Shown here piece after piece: positions 7,749-17,182 of a DNA stretch of 64,000 nt (position 1 is the first letter of the stretch; each line of letters opens with the position of its first letter). The translations under genes and the position numbers were made by a program. The notes below the pieces were generated by a model. The model saw only the letters and a program-made list of their open reading frames with translations, was not told the origin of the DNA and did no database searches. Source of the stretch: JAMXLO01 sp963776505 (lineage in GTDB: Bacteria; Pseudomonadota; Alphaproteobacteria; Acetobacterales; Acetobacteraceae); the NCBI GenBank assembly GCA_963776505.1, contig CAVZNH010000063.1:34846-98845 (forward strand), in the 5' to 3' direction.

Positions 7749-8891
7749 ATGATCAAACGCTTCCACGTCCTCTATGTCGGCCAGATCGACCTCGACCGCG
7801 TCGGTCTCGACGGCACCCCTGCCAACGACCGCCGCTACCCGAACGAGCGCCTCAGCGAAGTCTTCTTCACCACGCGCCACATCGCCCAGGTGATGGACGA
7901 GTGCGGCTACCACGCGCTGTGGACCGCCGAGCACCACTTCCAGCACGAAGGCTACGAGTGTCTGCCGAACCTGGTGCAGTTGGGCCTCTGGCTCGCGACC
8001 CAGACGAAGCGCCTGAAGTTCGGCTGCGCGTTCAACGTGCTGCCGATGTGGCATCCGATCCGGTTGGCCGAGGACTACGCGATGGCCGACATCGTCACCG
8101 ACGGCCGCGTCATCATGGGCGTCGGCCGCGGCTATCACACGCGCGAGGTGGAGACCTTCGGCGCGCCGCTGATCGACGCCGACAAGAACCGCGAATACTT
8201 CGAGGAGCAGCTCCAGCTCATGCTCGCCTGCTTCAACCAGGAGCACGTCGCGTTCAAGGGCAAGTATTTCACCTGCCCGCCGGAGGTCGAGTATCGCGGC
8301 TACCAGCTCAAGGACATCACCATGGTGCCGCGGCCGAAGCACCTGCCGGTGGAGGTATGGATGCCGGTCGCCTCCGGCAAGACCATCGACATGATGGCGA
8401 AGTACGGCCTCAAGGCGATGGTCACGCTGAACGGCGAGAAGATCCTGGACGATGTGGTGCGCGCCTATCAGGAGGCGTGCGCGAAACACGGACAGGCGAA
8501 GAAGCTGGGGCAGGACATGATCTGGGGCACGGGGCTGTATCTCGCCGGCAGCCAGGAGGAGGCGATACGCCGCGTCGAGCCGGCGCACGACGAACGCTAC
8601 AAGTGGTTCGCACCGTTCGGCTTCGTGCGGTACGCGGACGATCAGGGGCGGACGTGGGGCACGCCGGGCGCGCCCGCGAAGATCCCGTCACTGCGCGATG
8701 GGGTCGCGCAGAAGGCGTGGTTCTGCGGCACGCCCGGCCAGGTGATCGACGGCATCAAGTCGATCGAGGCAAAGTATCCGGGCCTCGAGGACTACATGAT
8801 CCACTGGGCCGAGGGCTTGTCGCCGCACGAGTTCGAGGAACAGCTCCGCTGGTTCGCCCGCGACGTGATGCCGGCGTTCAGCGGGGGGTAG
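7749..8891 (+). CDS. LLM class flavin-dependent oxidoreductase (luciferase-like monooxygenase)
   Basis: A 380-residue bacterial-luciferase-like (LLM) flavin monooxygenase with a TIM-barrel fold, using reduced FMN or F420 supplied by a partner reductase. Typical stretches are HALWTAEHHFQHEGY near residue 60, HPIRLAEDYAMADI near 105 and GRVIMGVGRGYHTREV near 125. Length is normal. It is divergently placed from the protease-like gene and stands alone; no flavin reductase is adjacent. The substrate is unknown; relatives oxidise alkanesulfonates, nitriloacetate or long-chain aldehydes. Confidence 0.9.
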   Translation: MIKRFHVLYVGQIDLDRVGLDGTPANDRRYPNERLSEVFFTTRHIAQVMDECGYHALWTAEHHFQHEGYECLPNLVQLGLWLATQTKRLKFGCAFNVLPMWHPIRLAEDYAMADIVTDGRVIMGVGRGYHTREVETFGAPLIDADKNREYFEEQLQLMLACFNQEHVAFKGKYFTCPPEVEYRGYQLKDITMVPRPKHLPVEVWMPVASGKTIDMMAKYGLKAMVTLNGEKILDDVVRAYQEACAKHGQAKKLGQDMIWGTGLYLAGSQEEAIRRVEPAHDERYKWFAPFGFVRYADDQGRTWGTPGAPAKIPSLRDGVAQKAWFCGTPGQVIDGIKSIEAKYPGLEDYMIHWAEGLSPHEFEEQLRWFARDVMPAFSGG

Positions 8892-8913
8892 CCGGCGGCA
8901 CGCGCCACCGCGT

Positions 8914-9330
8914 TCAGTCGTCGCGGTGAACCCGCTCCATGCGCTCGTGGCGCTCCTGCGCCTCGATCGAGAGGGTGGCGATGGGGCGGGCTTCAAGCCG
9001 GCGCAGGCCGATCGGCTCGCCGGTCTCCTCACAGAAGCCGTAGCTGCCGTTCTCGATCCGGATCAGCGCCTGGTCGATCTTGGAGATCAGCTTGCGCGCC
9101 CGGTCCCGAGTGCGCAGTTCCAGCGCCCGGTCGGTCTCCACACTGGCCCGGTCGGTGATGTCCGCCTCGTGGATGCCGCCCTCGGACAGGCTGGCCAACG
9201 TGCCGTCCGCCTCCTTCAGGAGGTCGGTGCGCCAGCGGAGTAGTTTCTGGCGAAAGTATTCGACCTGGATGGGGTTCATGAACTCCTCACCGTCGGTCGG
9301 TCGGTAGTCGGGGGGTAGTGTCACCATCAT
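8914..9330 (-). CDS. dksA: RNA polymerase-binding transcription factor DksA (single-cysteine type)
   Basis: A 138-residue DksA/TraR protein that binds the secondary channel of RNA polymerase and mediates the stringent response with ppGpp. The alphaproteobacterial N-terminus PPDYRPTDGEEFMNP is followed by the coiled coil carrying DRAS and the tip DITDRAS region. The zinc finger is degenerate: the four-cysteine set of E. coli is reduced to one (YGFCEETGEPI, then TLSIEAQE). This pattern is common in alphaproteobacterial DksA and the fold is thought to hold without zinc. The start may be 9330 or the next ATG at 9327. It is transcribed away from the flagellar genes. Confidence 0.92.
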   Translation of the reverse strand: MMVTLPPDYRPTDGEEFMNPIQVEYFRQKLLRWRTDLLKEADGTLASLSEGGIHEADITDRASVETDRALELRTRDRARKLISKIDQALIRIENGSYGFCEETGEPIGLRRLEARPIATLSIEAQERHERMERVHRDD

Positions 9331-9507
9331 AGCGTGCCGGCCCTGCCTTTCCTCTCGCTGCGCTCCCGCCCTGGGCTTGTCGGAAGCCGCGGAACCCCCC
9401 GGCCCGTCCTGGATCGCAATTGCGCGGGCTTATAGCGACGGGCGATAGCCGCGCCAAGAGCGCGTGAGCAGCTTCACCAAACTGCCATGCAACTATTTCG
9501 CCGCCGC

Positions 9508-9910
9508 TCAGAGCTGACGTCGCGCCAGCTCAACCCGCGCCCGGACGACGATCGCCGAAATCATGGCCGCCAGCCGTAGATCGGTAGCCCGCGGCACTGA
9601 GGCTGCGAGATCCACCAATCGCTGCAGCACCCCTGCATCTCCGCCGCCGGCCAGCAGGGCCCGCTGCAGTTCACCCAGCGCGGCGAGCATATCATTGCCG
9701 TGCCGGCGGGCCTCGCGATCCTCAACCGTCTCTCCGCCGACCTCCTGCAAGGTCAGCATCGACGCCGGCGACATAGCTGGCGTCTCAGCGACCGCCGTTG
9801 CGTGGTCCGTGTCGACGGGCTCGGGCGGCATCGTTGAATCCGGACCGCGATGTTGGACGGCTCACGGCACGGGGCCTGGTCGGCCAGCCTACGCCCTCAA
9901 TCCCCGTCAT
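9508..9910 (-). CDS. fliX: Flagellar assembly regulator FliX (frameshifted)
   Basis: FliX, the class II flagellar assembly checkpoint protein that works with the FlbD activator in Caulobacter-type flagellar hierarchies. The start ATG 9910 has AAGGAG 8 bases upstream and gives MTGIEGVGWPTRP, typical of the family. The frame breaks by one base near 9834 and resumes with MPPEPVDTD. The C-terminal part (MLAALGELQRALLAGG and RARVELARRQL at the end) is the conserved helical region. It is divergent from flgI, as in Caulobacter, where the two genes share a control region. The shift is probably a sequencing error. Confidence 0.85.
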
Positions 9911-10064
9911 GGACCCGGCTCCTTGTGCTCGCCCGGCAGATCGTGCCGGCCCGCCAGAGCGACGACCCAGCCTGCTGCGCTTGTTTCGCGCTGGCACGGG
10001 ACTTGCCCTCAACAGCGCGAGACTGACGCAAATTCCTTACGCTCCTGCTACCGCCGAGGCCGCC

Positions 10065-11166
10065 TTGAAACGCTTCCTCCAAATGCTGGCCCTGCTGACT
10101 GCCCTCGTGGCCGCTCTGCCGGCGCTGGCCCAGGTTCGCATCAAGGACATCGTCGGATGTGGAGGGCATCCGGGAGAACCAGCTCATCGGCTACGGCCTC
10201 GTGGTCGGGCTGAACAACACGGGCGACAAGCTGGACAACGCGGTGTTCACCCGCGAATCGCTGATCGGGATGCTGGAGCGGCTCGGCGTGAATACGCGGG
10301 ACCAGGTTGCCAAGCTGTCCACCAAGAATATTGCCGCCGTCATGGTGACCGCCGATCTGCCTGCCTTCGCGCGCAGCGGCAGTCGCATCGATGTGGCTGT
10401 CTCGGCGCTGGGCGACGCCACCAACCTGACCGGCGGCACCTTGCTGGTAACCCCGCTGCTCGCCGCTGACGGCGAGGTTTACGGCGTGGCCCAGGGCGCG
10501 CTCGCCACCGGTGCCATCGCCGCGCGTGGCGCTGCCAGTTCGGTGACCCGAGGCGTTCCCACCTCAGCGCGCATCGCCAACGGCGCCACAGTGGAGCGCG
10601 AGGTCGTGTATCACCTCGACAAGACCAACGCGCTCCGGCTCGGCCTGCGCAATCCGGACCTGACGACGGCGCGTCGCATCGCGACCGCTATCAACCAGGC
10701 GGTCGGCCCGGTTGCCAAGGCCACCGATCCGCGCACGGTGGCGCTCGACTTCGGCAACCGCGACCCGATCGAGACGCTCGCTGCGCTCGAGGACATTCGC
10801 GTCGAGCCCGATAGCCCCGCCATCGTGGTGATCGAGGAATCCAGTGGAACCATCGTGATGGGTGCCAACGTGCGGATCAGCACCGTGGCGATCGCCCAGG
10901 GCAACCTGACCATACGGGTGACTGAGACGCCGGAGGTGAGCCAGCCGGCGCCATTGTCCAACGGCACCACTGTCGTCGTGCCCCGAACCCAGGTCCAGGT
11001 TGACGACCAGCATGACCGCAAGCTCGGCATCCTGCCGGGCAGTGTGACCTTGCGCGACCTGGTGGCCAGCCTGAACGCGCTGGGCGTCGGGCCGCGCGAT
11101 CTGATCAGCATCCTGCAGATGATCAAGGCCGCTGGCGCTCTGCAAGCCGACCTGGAGGTGCGCTGA
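10065..11166 (+). CDS. flgI: Flagellar P-ring protein FlgI (frameshifted)
   Basis: FlgI forms the P ring around the flagellar rod in the peptidoglycan layer. A signal peptide (LQMLALLTALVAALPALAQ) is encoded from TTG 10065 (ATG 10083 is the alternative), followed by VRIKDIV. The mature protein is about 345 residues and contains NQLIGYGLVVGLNNTGD, GLRNPDLTTARRIA and the C-terminal SLNALGVGPRDLISI block. One extra G near 10155 (gtcgGatgtg) breaks the frame between KDIV and VEGIRENQ; removing it restores a normal 367-residue protein. The stop overlaps the next start (TGATG), so flgI leads a three-gene flagellar operon. Confidence 0.93.
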
Positions 11167-11453
11167 TGTCCGCGCAGATCCAGCCCACCGCCAGCAACCT
11201 ACCGCCAGAGCGAACCGCCAAACTCTGGAAGGCAGCCCAGGACTTCGAGGCGATGGCCATCGGGCAGTTGCTGCAGCCGATCTTCGAGACCGTCGATACC
11301 GCGCATGGCGCGTTCGGTGGCGGCGCAGGAGAGGAAGCCTGGCGACCGATGCTGGTCGATGCCATCGGCAAGCAGATGGCGGCGAACGGCGGCATCGGCC
11401 TCGCCGTCCCGGTATTCAACGCGATGCTGCACGCACAGGAGCAACACGGATGA
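11166..11453 (+). CDS. Flagellar rod-binding protein (FlgJ N-terminal domain type)
   Basis: A 95-residue single-domain protein matching the rod-binding domain of FlgJ (PF10135), which caps the growing rod. Key family stretches are AQDFEAMAIGQLLQPIF near residue 25 and MLVDAIGKQMAANGGIGLA near 65. The muramidase domain of enterobacterial FlgJ is absent, as is usual in Alphaproteobacteria. ATG 11166 overlaps the flgI stop, and its own stop overlaps the next start, so the three genes are translationally coupled. Confidence 0.88.
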   Translation: MSAQIQPTASNLPPERTAKLWKAAQDFEAMAIGQLLQPIFETVDTAHGAFGGGAGEEAWRPMLVDAIGKQMAANGGIGLAVPVFNAMLHAQEQHG

Positions 11454-11815
11454 TGAAGGATCTCGTTACCGCCGGAAATCTGCTGGCCGAGACATTGGAG
11501 GCGGAGAACGCGGCGCTCACCGTGCTCGACCTGCCGCGCGCCGGCGCGATGCTGGAACGCAAGCGGCGTTGCCTGGCAGACCTCGCGGCCGCGCAGAACG
11601 TGCCGGCGTCGCGCGACCCCGCCGAACGCGTGGCGCGGCGGCTGCAGGCGCTTGCGATCGAGAACAAACGTCTGCTCGAACGGGCAATCTGCGCGCAGGG
11701 GCGGGTGATCGGCGTGGTGGCCCGTGCCGCGGCGCCCGCGATGGCGCCTACCAGCTATGGCGCGGCGCGACCCGCGGGCCGGCCCGCCGCGCTCGCGCTA
11801 TTGGCACGGGCCTGA
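11450..11815 (+). CDS. FlgN-like flagellar export chaperone
   Basis: A 121-residue, largely helical protein. The first 85 residues (LAETLEAENAALTVLD, then LERKRRCLADLAAA) resemble FlgN, the export chaperone of hook-associated proteins FlgK and FlgL. The C-terminus is Ala/Pro/Arg-rich and probably disordered. The start is ATGATG at 11450/11453, overlapping the stop of the rod-binding gene. The call rests on position in the flagellar operon plus the helical heptad pattern, because FlgN proteins are weakly conserved. Confidence 0.65.
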   Translation: MMKDLVTAGNLLAETLEAENAALTVLDLPRAGAMLERKRRCLADLAAAQNVPASRDPAERVARRLQALAIENKRLLERAICAQGRVIGVVARAAAPAMAPTSYGAARPAGRPAALALLARA

Positions 11816-11853
11816 GCCTATCGGCCGTGTGGGCGGCGTGATACTGCCGAGGA

Positions 11854-12615
11854 ATGAATTCGCTGGCCCCGGACACTTGGCGCCGCCTGTTGCGACGTGC
11901 ACCGGACGACCGCGCCCTGTCGCCGCTATATGGCCCGCTGCTGGCCTCACCCACCGCGCGCGACGGCTGCTACGTGCTTGGCCGGCTCGCGCAGTCCCTG
12001 GACGGCCGCATAGCCACTGTGAGCGGCGCTTCGCATTGGATCAGCGGCCAGCAGGACATCGTCCATACGCATCGGCTCCGCGCCCTGTTTGACGCCGTGG
12101 TGATCGGCGCCGGCACGATCCGTGCGGACGATCCGCAACTGACCACCCGGGAGGTCGAGGGGCCGTCGCCGGTGCGCGTGGTCCTCGATACCAATCGCCG
12201 GCTGGATGCGCGCTATCGCGTATTCCGCGAGGGACCGGAAACCCTGCTGCTGTGTGCCGAAGACGCCTCAGGCCATGGTCGCGTTGGCCATGCACCGGTG
12301 CTCCGGCTGCCGCGTGCGCGCGAGGGGCTGGATATCGTCGCCGTGCTCGCGACGCTCGCTGAACGCGGACTGCGGCGCGTGTTCGTCGAGGGCGGCGGGA
12401 TAACCGTGTCGCGCTTTCTGGCGGCCGGCGCGCTCGATCGGCTGCACGTCACGATCGCGCCACTGCTGATCGGCTCCGGCATTCCGGCATTCACTCTCCC
12501 GCAGACGACAACGCTCACCGACGTGTTGCGATTTGACTGGTCGGTACATCGGATCGGCGCCGACCTGTTGGTCGATATCCCGCTGGCGCGCGCACGACCC
12601 GGCACGCGAGGATGA
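11854..12615 (+). CDS. RibD C-terminal domain / dihydrofolate-reductase-family protein
   Basis: A 253-residue protein of the RibD_C reductase family, which reduces the ribosyl side chain of pyrimidine or pterin intermediates using NADPH. Visible landmarks are LAQSLDGRIAT near residue 45, ALFDAVVIGAGTIRADDPQLT near 75-95 and FVEGGGITVSRFLAAG near 175-190. There is no deaminase domain. It opens a cluster in which every gene overlaps or abuts the next: its stop overlaps the dehydrogenase ATG. Its role is probably reduction of a pterin- or pyrimidine-like intermediate in a small-molecule pathway rather than riboflavin synthesis, since no other rib gene is nearby. Confidence 0.85.
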   Translation: MNSLAPDTWRRLLRRAPDDRALSPLYGPLLASPTARDGCYVLGRLAQSLDGRIATVSGASHWISGQQDIVHTHRLRALFDAVVIGAGTIRADDPQLTTREVEGPSPVRVVLDTNRRLDARYRVFREGPETLLLCAEDASGHGRVGHAPVLRLPRAREGLDIVAVLATLAERGLRRVFVEGGGITVSRFLAAGALDRLHVTIAPLLIGSGIPAFTLPQTTTLTDVLRFDWSVHRIGADLLVDIPLARARPGTRG

Positions 12616-13562
12616 CTGTCGCGCGTGCGTTCTGGACCATCGCTCCGGAGCGCGGCGAGCTTCGCAGCGAAGTCCTGGCCGCCGCTTCCGAGGATGTGCT
12701 GGTGCGCACATTGGCCAGCGGCATCTCACGCGGCACCGAGGCTCTGGTGTTCGCCGGCCGCGTCCCGCCGAGCCAGTATCAGGTGATGCGGGCTCCGCTC
12801 ATGGGTGGCGACTTCCCGTTTCCGGTCAAATATGGCTACAGCGCGGTCGGCCAATCGACGGATGGCGCGCGTGTCTTCGTGCTGCATCCTCATCAGGACA
12901 TTTTCCTCGCGCCGGCCGCGATGTGCGTCGCCGTGCCCGACAGTGTGCCCACTCACCGCGCAGTGCTTGCCGCCAACATGGAGACGGCACTCAACGTGAT
13001 CTGGGATGCCGCACCGCTTGCCGGCGAGCGCATGCTGGTGATCGGTGCCGGGGTCGTCGGTCTGCTGACTGCATCACTGCTGGCACGCATTCCCGCCGCT
13101 CGCGTCACCGTGGTGGACATCGACCGCGGCCGCGAGCCTCTGGCGCGACACTTCGGCTGCGGCTTCGCAACACCAGCCGAGGCGCCAGCCGAACAGGAGC
13201 TTATCGTTCATGCCTCGGCCAGCGAGACGGGGCTGCGTCTAGCGCTGGACAGGGCCGCCTTCGAGGCGCGCATCGTGGAGGCAAGCTGGTTCGGCGATCG
13301 CGCGCCATCGGTGCCACTCGGCGAGGCGTTTCACGCACGGCGGCTGCGGCTGATCGCGACGCAGGTCGGGACGGTCGCGACACCGATGCGCGGCCGGCGC
13401 AGTCATGGCGAGCGTCTGGCCTTGGCGCTCGAATTGCTGACCGATGCCCGATACGATGCGCTACTCGATGGTCCGACGCGCTTCGAGGATATGCCGGAAG
13501 CCATGCCGCGCATCCTCGCGCCCGGCGGGCTGTGCCACGTCATCACCTACGGGACGAAGTGA
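12612..13562 (+). CDS. Zinc-type alcohol dehydrogenase family protein (MDR)
   Basis: A 316-residue medium-chain dehydrogenase/reductase. The nucleotide-binding motif VIGAGVVGLLTASLLA lies near residue 140, followed by an acidic strand end (VTVVDIDRG) that favours NAD(H). The N-terminal catalytic half is short and lacks the usual structural-zinc cysteine cluster; ISRGTEALVFAG replaces the CGxCHxD region. ATG 12612 overlaps the previous stop by 4 bp and the next gene starts directly after the stop. In the same gene set in actinobacteria such a dehydrogenase accompanies a pterin-synthase-like protein and a glycosyltransferase. The substrate is unknown. Confidence 0.85.
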   Translation: MTVARAFWTIAPERGELRSEVLAAASEDVLVRTLASGISRGTEALVFAGRVPPSQYQVMRAPLMGGDFPFPVKYGYSAVGQSTDGARVFVLHPHQDIFLAPAAMCVAVPDSVPTHRAVLAANMETALNVIWDAAPLAGERMLVIGAGVVGLLTASLLARIPAARVTVVDIDRGREPLARHFGCGFATPAEAPAEQELIVHASASETGLRLALDRAAFEARIVEASWFGDRAPSVPLGEAFHARRLRLIATQVGTVATPMRGRRSHGERLALALELLTDARYDALLDGPTRFEDMPEAMPRILAPGGLCHVITYGTK

Positions 13563-13964
13563 ATGTTCAGCCTCACCGTCTGCGACCACATCATGATCGC
13601 CCACAGTTTTCGCGGCGAGGAATTCGGTCCCGCGCAGAACCTGCACGGCGCCACCTTCGTGGTGGAGGCGGAGTTCGGTGCAGAAAAACTCGACCATCTG
13701 CAGCTTCTGGTCGATATCGGCTTGGCGAAGACCGAGCTGCGCCGCGTGCTCGATGCGCTCGACTACAGCAACCTGGACAACAATCCCGCTTTCACCGGCA
13801 TCAACACGACGACGGAATACGTTGCGTTCCACATCCATGGTCTGCTCGCCGCCGCCTGCCGAGACGGGCGCCTCGGCGAGGGCGGTCGCGCGGTGACCAG
13901 GCTGAAGATACTGCTGCGCGAGAGCCCGAACGCCTGGGCGGCCTACGACGGGCCGATTGCCTGA
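13563..13964 (+). CDS. 6-carboxy/6-pyruvoyl-tetrahydropterin synthase-like protein with altered active site
   Basis: A 133-residue homologue of the PTPS/QueD family, which normally converts dihydroneopterin triphosphate with a zinc bound by three histidines. Here the first histidine is in IMIAHSF and the second in QNLHGATF. The usual HGH is HGA, so the third zinc ligand is missing, and the catalytic cysteine before it is also absent. LDYSNLDNNPAF and NTTTEYVAFHI match the conserved C-terminal half. Relatives with the same AHSFRGE..GPAQ.LHGAT pattern occur in a comparable cluster in Streptomyces. It may bind a pterin and catalyse a different step. The stop overlaps the next ATG (TGATG). Confidence 0.82.
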   Translation: MFSLTVCDHIMIAHSFRGEEFGPAQNLHGATFVVEAEFGAEKLDHLQLLVDIGLAKTELRRVLDALDYSNLDNNPAFTGINTTTEYVAFHIHGLLAAACRDGRLGEGGRAVTRLKILLRESPNAWAAYDGPIA

Positions 13965-15002
13965 TGCATCTCTCGCTCATCGTGCCTGCGCCATTCGACG
14001 CGGTGTCCGGCGGCTATGCCTATGACCGCCGCATCGTCGCTGGGCTGCGCGAGGCTGGGCACACGGTGCGGGTGGTGGAACTCGCGGGCACACATCCGCT
14101 GACAGACGCGACGGCGCGCGATGCAGCTCGGGAGGCATGGCACAGCATCCCCCATGGTTCGCGGCCGATCATCGATGGCCTCGCGCTGCCGGCATTCGTC
14201 GGCCTGGATGATGCACTGACGAGGCGCGATACGATCGGCTTGATCCATCACCCGACTGCCCTGGAGACGGGCTTCGCTGAAGGCGAACGCACCGCGCTGC
14301 TTGGCATCGAAAAACGCCTGCTGCCCAGGCTGGGGCGGATCATCGTGACCAGCGAGCCGACCGCCGAACGGCTCGCTCGCGGATTTCGGCGTCGATCGCG
14401 ACCGCATCAGCGTCGTGGTCCCCGGCACAGACGATGCGGCACGCAGCACGGGATCTGGTGGCCCGACCTGCCGCATCATCTCGATCGGCACGCTGGTGCC
14501 GCGCAAAGGGCATGATGTGCTGCTGCGGGCTGTCGCGCGGCTGTTCGATCTCGACTGGCAACTCACCATCGTCGGTTCGCCGGAACGCGATCCGGTGCAC
14601 GCCCGCTCGCTTGTGGCGCTGGCCGAAGAGTTGGGCATCGCACGGCGGGTGCGCTTTGCGGGCGAAGTGGTGGATGACGCGCTCGAAGCGCTGTGGCGCG
14701 AGGCCGATCTGTTCGCGCTGGCGACGCATTGGGAAGGCTACGGCATGGTGATCGCCGAAGCGTTGAAGCGTGGCGTTCCGGTGGCGGTGAGTGCCGGTGG
14801 TGCGGCGGGCAATCTGGTGACGGCCGAGTCCGGCGTGGTGCTGCCAGTCGGCGATCACAACAACCTGTCCAAGGCACTGCGACGGATGATCTTCGGGACA
14901 GCGTTGCGTCGCGAGATGGCAGAGGCCGCGTGGCAGGTTGGCCAGACGCTGCCGAGCTGGCACACGCAGGTGACGGCATTCGCGGAGGCGCTGGAGGGGT
15001 GA
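13964..15002 (+). CDS. Glycosyltransferase family 4-type (frameshifted)
   Basis: GT-B fold glycosyltransferase, about 345 residues. The N-terminal domain has the acceptor loop PFDAVSGGYAYDRRI and IGLIHHPTALE. The C-terminal domain has the family 1/4 donor site: IISIGTLVPRKGHDVLLRA, then DLFALATHWEGYGMVIAEAL with the EGYGMVIAE EX7E-type motif. One base is lost near 14378, between SEPTAERLAR and DFGVDRDRISVVVPG. It sits in the middle of the pterin-like cluster, so it probably glycosylates the cluster product. Start ATG 13964 overlaps the previous stop and its stop overlaps the methyltransferase GTG. Confidence 0.87.
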
Positions 15003-15832
15003 CAGATCGGTTCGCCGCAGATTGGCTGGCACTGCGGGAACCGTTCGATCTTTCCGCGCGGAGCGTTGCGTTGGCGCGGCGGCTTGCGGATCGGCTGCCC
15101 AGGCGGCCGCGCCTGATGGATCTTGGTGCAGGCACTGGCAGTATGTTTCGCTTCCTGGCACCGATCATCGGACGCGGCCAGGACTGGATCCTGGTCGATG
15201 CCGACGCCGCGCTGCTGGATGATGCGTTCGGCCGTACCGCGGCGTGGGCGCGACGGCACCATTTCGCCGCGACCGCCGAGGGCGAAGAACTGCTGGTGTC
15301 CACGCCGCATGGTTTGTGGCGGATGAAGGCGGTGGTGCGCGATCTCGCCACCCTGTCAGCGTCGTGCTGCACCGATGCTGATGCGGTCGTGTGTTCCGCG
15401 CTGCTCGATCTGGTCTCGGCGTCATGGCTTTCGCGGTTGCGCGGCAAGCTGGCTGTGCCCCTCCTGGCCTGCCTCACCGTCGATGGGCGTGACGTTTGGC
15501 GACCACACCATCCATCCGACGCATTGGTGCTCTCGGCCTTCCGGCGTGACATGCGACGCGACAAGGGCTTTGGTCCTGCGCTTGGCACATCCGCATCCGG
15601 CGCACTTGCTGCGACGTCATCGGCCCCCTCCGACTGGTACGTTCCGCGCACCGCGCTCAGCATGCAGCGCGCACTGATCGACGGCACAGCCGATGCCGCG
15701 CGCAACGCACGACCGGCGCGAGCAGCCGCCATAACCGCGTGGCAGGAGGCGCGATTGCGCCAGGCACTGCGTGGCAGGCTTGCCATAACCATAGGCCACC
15801 GCGACATACTGGCATTGCCACCGGGAGGATGA
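14999..15832 (+). CDS. Class I SAM-dependent methyltransferase
   Basis: A 277-residue Rossmann-fold methyltransferase starting at GTG 14999, which overlaps the glycosyltransferase stop. Motif I is LMDLGAGTGSMFRFLAP (about residue 42), the acidic residue binding the SAM ribose is in WILVDADAALL, and VVCSALLDLVSASWL is motif IV. It is the fifth and last gene of the coupled cluster and most likely methylates the glycosylated product or its precursor. The substrate cannot be predicted from sequence. Confidence 0.87.
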   Translation: MTDRFAADWLALREPFDLSARSVALARRLADRLPRRPRLMDLGAGTGSMFRFLAPIIGRGQDWILVDADAALLDDAFGRTAAWARRHHFAATAEGEELLVSTPHGLWRMKAVVRDLATLSASCCTDADAVVCSALLDLVSASWLSRLRGKLAVPLLACLTVDGRDVWRPHHPSDALVLSAFRRDMRRDKGFGPALGTSASGALAATSSAPSDWYVPRTALSMQRALIDGTADAARNARPARAAAITAWQEARLRQALRGRLAITIGHRDILALPPGG

Positions 15833-15836
15833 GGCC

Positions 15837-17100
15837 ATGCTGCTGGGCGCGATCGCCGACGACTTCACCGGCGCAACCGATCTCTGCTCGATGCTGGTGC
15901 GTGGTGGCATGCGCACCGTGCAGCTCATCGGCGTGCCAGACCCGGCGGACCCCACGCCCGATGCCGATGCCGTGGTTGTGGCACTCAAATCGCGCACCGC
16001 GCCGGTGCGGCAGGCGGTGGATGAGAGCCTCGCGGCACTTGCCTGGCTGCGCACGGCAGGCTGCCGACAGTTCTTCTTCAAGTACTGCTCGACCTTCGAT
16101 TCCACCGACGCAGGCAACATCGGTCCCGTTGCCGATGCGCTGATAGCTGCTCTCGGCTGCGGCTTTGCGCTCGCCTGCCCGGCGTTCCCTGCCAATGCGC
16201 GCAGTGTGTACCAAGGCCATCTGTTTGTCGGCGGCTGCGCTGCTGAACGAGAGCGGCATGGAGCATCATCCGCTGACGCCGATGACCGATGCCAACCTGG
16301 TGCGCGTGCTGTCGCGGCAGACCGATGGCACGGTAGGCCTGGTGCCGTACGCTACTGTCGAACAGGGGCCGATAGCGATCCGCGCGGCGATGACGGCGCT
16401 GAAGGAGCAGGGGCGCCGCTATGCCATCGTCGATGCGGTCAGTGACACGCATCTCGCGGCAATAGGAGAGGCGGCGGAACATCATGCGCTGATTACCGGC
16501 GGTTCCGGCGTCGCGATGGGGCTGCCGGACAACTTCCGTCGCGGCGGCATGCTGGCGGAGCGCGATGCCACCGCGCTGCCCGCGCTTTCGGGCCACGCCG
16601 CGGTCATCGCGGGCTCTTGTTCGCGCGCCACCCTCGCTCAGGTTGGCATGGCACGAGAGGTGGTGCCGGTGCTGCAGCTTGATCCGATCGCGCAGCCCGA
16701 CATCGAGCGCATGGTCGCGAGCGCGCGCGAGTGGGTGGCAGACAAACTCGGCACCACGCCGATCGTGATTGCTGCATCAGCACCACCCGACAAGGTGACG
16801 GCGTTGCAGCAGGTGCTCGGGCGCGATGCCGCAGGTGCTCTGATCGAGCAAACTTTGGCGCTGATCGCCGAGGACCTCGTGGCGCGCGGCGTGCGGCGGC
16901 TTGTCGTCGCGGGTGGTGAAACGGCTGGCGCGGTGGTCTCGCGTCTTGGCGTGCGCCGCCTGCGAATTGGCGGCGAGATCGATCCAGGCGTGCCATGGAC
17001 CTATGCCGAGGGCGGCGCGACACCGTTGCTGCTGGCCCTGAAGTCGGGAAACTTTGGCGCGCGCGACTTCTTCATCAAGGCGTTCGAGGCGCTGCCATGA
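15837..17100 (+). CDS. otnK: 3-oxo-tetronate kinase OtnK (frameshifted)
   Basis: Four-carbon acid sugar kinase family (DUF1537 N- and C-terminal domains), phosphorylating 3-oxo-tetronate in D-threonate/L-erythronate-type catabolism. The N-terminal signature LLGAIADDFTGATDL and the STFDSTDAGNIGPVAD region are intact. The C-terminal nucleotide-binding part has VVAGGETAGAVVSRLGV and LKSGNFG. One base is lost near 16235, between GHLFVGG and LLNESGMEHHPLTPMTD; joined, the protein has the normal length of about 420. Class II aldolase gene otnC follows 191 bp later, supporting the pathway assignment. Confidence 0.9.
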
Positions 17101-17182
17101 TGGCTTGGTCTGGCCTTTTAGGCGCCATCCCAAGGTCACAGCACTGAGATCGGGAGGCGGGTCGGTCTCTCTTTCGTCTCCG

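Noticed and set aside
12533..13963. Long plus-strand open frame of 660 codons running into the glycosyltransferase
   Set aside because: Only its last part (from 13964) is the true glycosyltransferase start; the rest is out of frame with two well supported genes.
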